This document shows positions 61,924 through 64,000 of a DNA stretch of 64,000 nucleotides, piece after piece; within the stretch, counting starts at the first letter, position 1, and each line of letters begins with the position of its first letter. The notes under the pieces are model-generated. The model saw only the letters and a list, made by a program, of their open reading frames with translations. It did no database searches and had not been told where the DNA came from. Source of the DNA: CAZEPJ01 sp964514105. GTDB taxonomy: Bacteria > Desulfobacterota > Desulfocorpusculales > Desulfocorpusculum. Position numbers and translations under genes: made by a program. Location: NCBI GenBank assembly GCA_964514105.1, contig CAZEPJ010000011.1:15731-79730 (forward strand), read 5' to 3'.

Positions 61924-63708
61924 ATGATCACGGAACGGATCGCGGGACTCAGGGAGCTCATGGCGTCGCGGGGGATCGATGCCTACATCGTGCCCAGCTC
62001 GGACCCCCACCAGAGCGAGTACGTGCCGGCATGCTGGAAGCGCCGGCAGTGGATCAGCGGGTTCACGGGGTCGGCCGGGACCGTGGTGGTGACCCGGCAG
62101 GAGGCCGGCCTCTGGACCGACGGGCGGTACCACGTGCAGGCCGCGCAGGAACTGGACCCTGGGGTCTACTCCCTCTTCCGGGTGGGGCTCTCCGAGGTCC
62201 AGGATTTCCCCGACTGGCTGGCCCGGGTGCTGGGTGCCGGAGACGCCGTTGGCGTGGATCCCAAGGTGATCTCCGTGGAAGAGGCCCGGAGGCTCACCGA
62301 GAAGCTGGAAGGCAAGGGGATCGCCCTGCGGTTCGTGGAGGAGAACCTGGTGGATCTGCTCTGGGAGGACCGTCCTTCCATGCCCGCAGATCCGGTATTC
62401 GCGCAGCCCGAGGCCCTGGCCGGGGAGTCGGTGGCCTCCAAGCTCTCCCGGGTCCAGGAGGAGATGGTGAAAGAAGGGGCGGACGCCCACGTGGTCCCCA
62501 CCCTGGACGGGGTGGCCTGGCTCTTCAACCTGCGGGGGACGGATGTCCCGTTCAACCCGGTGTTCGTCGGGTACGGGATGGTGACCCGCCGGGCGGCCGT
62601 CCTCTTCGTGGACCCGGCCAAGGTGGGCGATCCGGTGCGGGGCGCCCTGGGGGGGATGGTGTCGTTTCAGCCGTACGAGAGGCTTGGGGAGTATCTGGAC
62701 GAAGGGGTCAAGGGGGGGTGGCGATTCTGGATCGACCCCCGGGTGACCAGCCAGTGGGTGCTGGAGAGGTTGGCCGGCCGGCGCAGACCCATGGAGCGGC
62801 CGAGCCCGGTCATCGCCCTCAAGGCCGTGAAGAACGACGTCGAGCGCCGGGGCATGCGGGCCTGCCATGTGCGGGACGGGGCGGCCATGGTGCGGTTTCT
62901 GCGGTGGTTGGAGGAGGCCGTGCCCCTTGGCGGCGTCACCGAATGCTCGGCGGCCGCCAGGCTGGATGCCCTCCGGGCCGAGGCGCCCGAGTTCCGGGGG
63001 GTGAGCTTCGAGACCATCGCGGGGTACCAGGGTCACGGGGCCGTCATCCACTACCGGCCCGACCCGGCCACGGACTGCGAGATCCGGCCCGAGGGGCTCC
63101 TCCTGGTGGATTCGGGGGGGCAGTACCTGGACGGGACCACGGACGTGACGCGGACCGTGGCCTTGGGCCCTGCGACCCAGGAGCAGAGGGAGCGCTTCAC
63201 CCGCGTGCTCAAGGGTCACATCGGCTTGGCCCGGCTGCGCTTCCCCAAGGGGACCACGGGCAGGCAGCTCGACGCCATGGCCCGCCAGCATCTATGGGAA
63301 GTGGGCCTGGACTACCGCCACGGCACGGGGCACGGGGTGGGCTGCTTTCTCAACGTGCACGAGGGCCCCCAGTCCATCTCCGCCCGGGACACCGGCGTGG
63401 CCCTGGAGCCCGGCATGTTCGTCTCCAACGAACCGGGCTACTACCACGAGGGGGCGTACGGCATCCGCATCGAGAGCGTGGTCATGGTCACGGAGGAGGA
63501 GGCCCTGAAGACCCAGTACGGACCGTTTTATGCCTTCGAGACCGTGACGATGGTGCCCATCGACAGGCGGCTGGTGGATGAGGCCATGCTCTCGGCCGGA
63601 GAGAGGGACTGGTTGAACGCGTACCACGCGAAGGTCCGGGAACGCCTCTTTCCGGAACTGGGCGCCGCAGACCGCATGTGGCTGCTTGGCGCCACCGAGC
63701 CCTTGTAG
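61924..63708 (+). CDS. Aminopeptidase P / Xaa-Pro aminopeptidase (M24B), long form
   Basis: The 594-residue protein has two creatinase N-terminal-type domains and a C-terminal pita-bread domain. Metal ligands are in place: VDSGGQYLDGTTDVTRT (two Asp), GTGHGVG (His), SNEPGYY (Glu) and IRIESV (Glu). Length and motifs match the eukaryotic-type cytosolic enzyme also found in many bacteria. It removes N-terminal residues next to proline. GAGGGAG precedes the ATG. It follows the TRAP genes by 109 bases. Confidence 0.94.
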   Translation: MITERIAGLRELMASRGIDAYIVPSSDPHQSEYVPACWKRRQWISGFTGSAGTVVVTRQEAGLWTDGRYHVQAAQELDPGVYSLFRVGLSEVQDFPDWLARVLGAGDAVGVDPKVISVEEARRLTEKLEGKGIALRFVEENLVDLLWEDRPSMPADPVFAQPEALAGESVASKLSRVQEEMVKEGADAHVVPTLDGVAWLFNLRGTDVPFNPVFVGYGMVTRRAAVLFVDPAKVGDPVRGALGGMVSFQPYERLGEYLDEGVKGGWRFWIDPRVTSQWVLERLAGRRRPMERPSPVIALKAVKNDVERRGMRACHVRDGAAMVRFLRWLEEAVPLGGVTECSAAARLDALRAEAPEFRGVSFETIAGYQGHGAVIHYRPDPATDCEIRPEGLLLVDSGGQYLDGTTDVTRTVALGPATQEQRERFTRVLKGHIGLARLRFPKGTTGRQLDAMARQHLWEVGLDYRHGTGHGVGCFLNVHEGPQSISARDTGVALEPGMFVSNEPGYYHEGAYGIRIESVVMVTEEEALKTQYGPFYAFETVTMVPIDRRLVDEAMLSAGERDWLNAYHAKVRERLFPELGAADRMWLLGATEPL

Positions 63709-63710
63709 CC

Positions 63711-63953
63711 TCAGGCCTTCGAGGATGAGATCGGGGGCGGAACCCCGGGTGGGAAAAGGGCCTTTGGCCTCCCGGCCGTCGCGACCTTCTTGGTGACGGC
63801 GCGTGGCGTGTCCATCACTCCCTGCCCCATGACCGCCCTCGCCGCGAGAGAGGGAAACTTCCTTTGCGGGTTCAGGTCTTGTCCCATGAGCTCCAGCGGC
63901 CTCAGGGGAATGGCGCCTCCCTGGAGATCTCTCTTGTCGTATTGAAGGTTCAT
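63711..63953 (-). CDS. Possible small protein of unknown function
   Basis: An 80-residue frame (MNLQYDKRDLQGGAIPLRPL, later NPQRKFPSLAARAVMG) faces the aminopeptidase gene, with its stop next to the latter's stop. No clear ribosome site precedes the ATG. The residue composition is protein-like, but I do not recognise it. It could be a fragment of a larger gene. Confidence 0.3.
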   Translation of the reverse strand: MNLQYDKRDLQGGAIPLRPLELMGQDLNPQRKFPSLAARAVMGQGVMDTPRAVTKKVATAGRPKALFPPGVPPPISSSKA

Positions 63954-63995
63954 CCGGCAAATGAGTGCAGGGGGTTGAAATAGGAAAGAGGTGGC

Positions 63996-64000
63996 ATGAC
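63996..64000 (+). CDS. Possible start of a gene running off the right edge
   Basis: An ATG preceded by GGAAAGAGGTGG lies at the very end of the window. Only two codons are visible, so this rests on the ribosome-site match alone. Confidence 0.25.

Overview
This is a GC-rich window (by eye about two-thirds G+C) from a Gram-negative bacterium with a periplasm. It holds several secreted binding proteins, TRAP and ABC importers, many NTG/GTG/TTG starts with strong AGGAGG-type ribosome sites, and short sigma70-like promoters (TTGACA-N16/17-TATAAT type). Gene content (TRAP and TAXI-TRAP systems, NDP-forming acyl-CoA synthetase, FecR-domain envelope proteins, YqeB/YqeC/XdhC, a four-cysteine PAS diguanylate cyclase) suggests an organic-acid and peptide scavenger of the Desulfobacterota / NC10-Rokubacteria type. 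That placement is inference only. A block of exactly 100 N shows that this is a scaffolded draft or metagenome assembly.

Layout. 0-5.5 kb: a cut-off membrane protein, an iron-sulfur flavoprotein, an MFS exporter with a FecR-domain partner, an IMPase-like phosphatase and a YkgJ-type cysteine protein. 5.6-15.2 kb: a metal-dependent amidohydrolase, two tandem paralogous peptide-binding proteins, a full Dpp/Opp-type ABC importer and an M20 amidohydrolase. 15.2-23 kb: mostly minus-strand housekeeping or regulatory genes (PaaI thioesterase, FHA-PAS-PAS-GGDEF protein, TIGR01777 epimerase-like protein, FmdB zinc ribbon, crotonase, PLP aminotransferase, acyl-CoA synthetase alpha chain, Smr protein). 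23.4-28 kb: envelope proteins, including a large FecR/DUF6600-like protein whose Gln-rich C-terminus is interrupted by the assembly gap. 28-32.2 kb: an operon for maturation of selenium-dependent molybdenum hydroxylases. 32.3-33.2 kb: a decayed SNF2 helicase. 33.2-37.7 kb: a phenylacetate-CoA-ligase-like enzyme with a TRAP transporter. 38.1-42 kb: cyclophilin, lepA and hemW. 42.2-49 kb: an IclR-controlled operon with a SucCD-like CoA ligase, TAXI-TRAP transporter and HMG-CoA lyase. 49.1-51.8 kb: a lipoprotein remnant, an acyl-CoA ligase and a small cysteine protein. 51.9-63.7 kb: S58 peptidase, a Liv-type ABC importer, an M20 peptidase, a DctPQM TRAP transporter and an aminopeptidase P.

Theme. 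Each importer sits with one or two enzymes that would act on its cargo: hydrolases with the Dpp and Liv systems, CoA ligases with the TRAP systems. The strongest candidate for an undescribed pathway is the 42-49 kb operon. Import of a branched dicarboxylate (3-hydroxy-3-methylglutarate is the simplest fit), ATP-dependent CoA activation and lyase cleavage can be read from gene order, with a compact IclR-type operator cluster in the leader. Two CoA-ligase genes (37.7 and 49.8 kb) share a promoter layout in which a perfect odd-length palindrome covers the expected transcription start.
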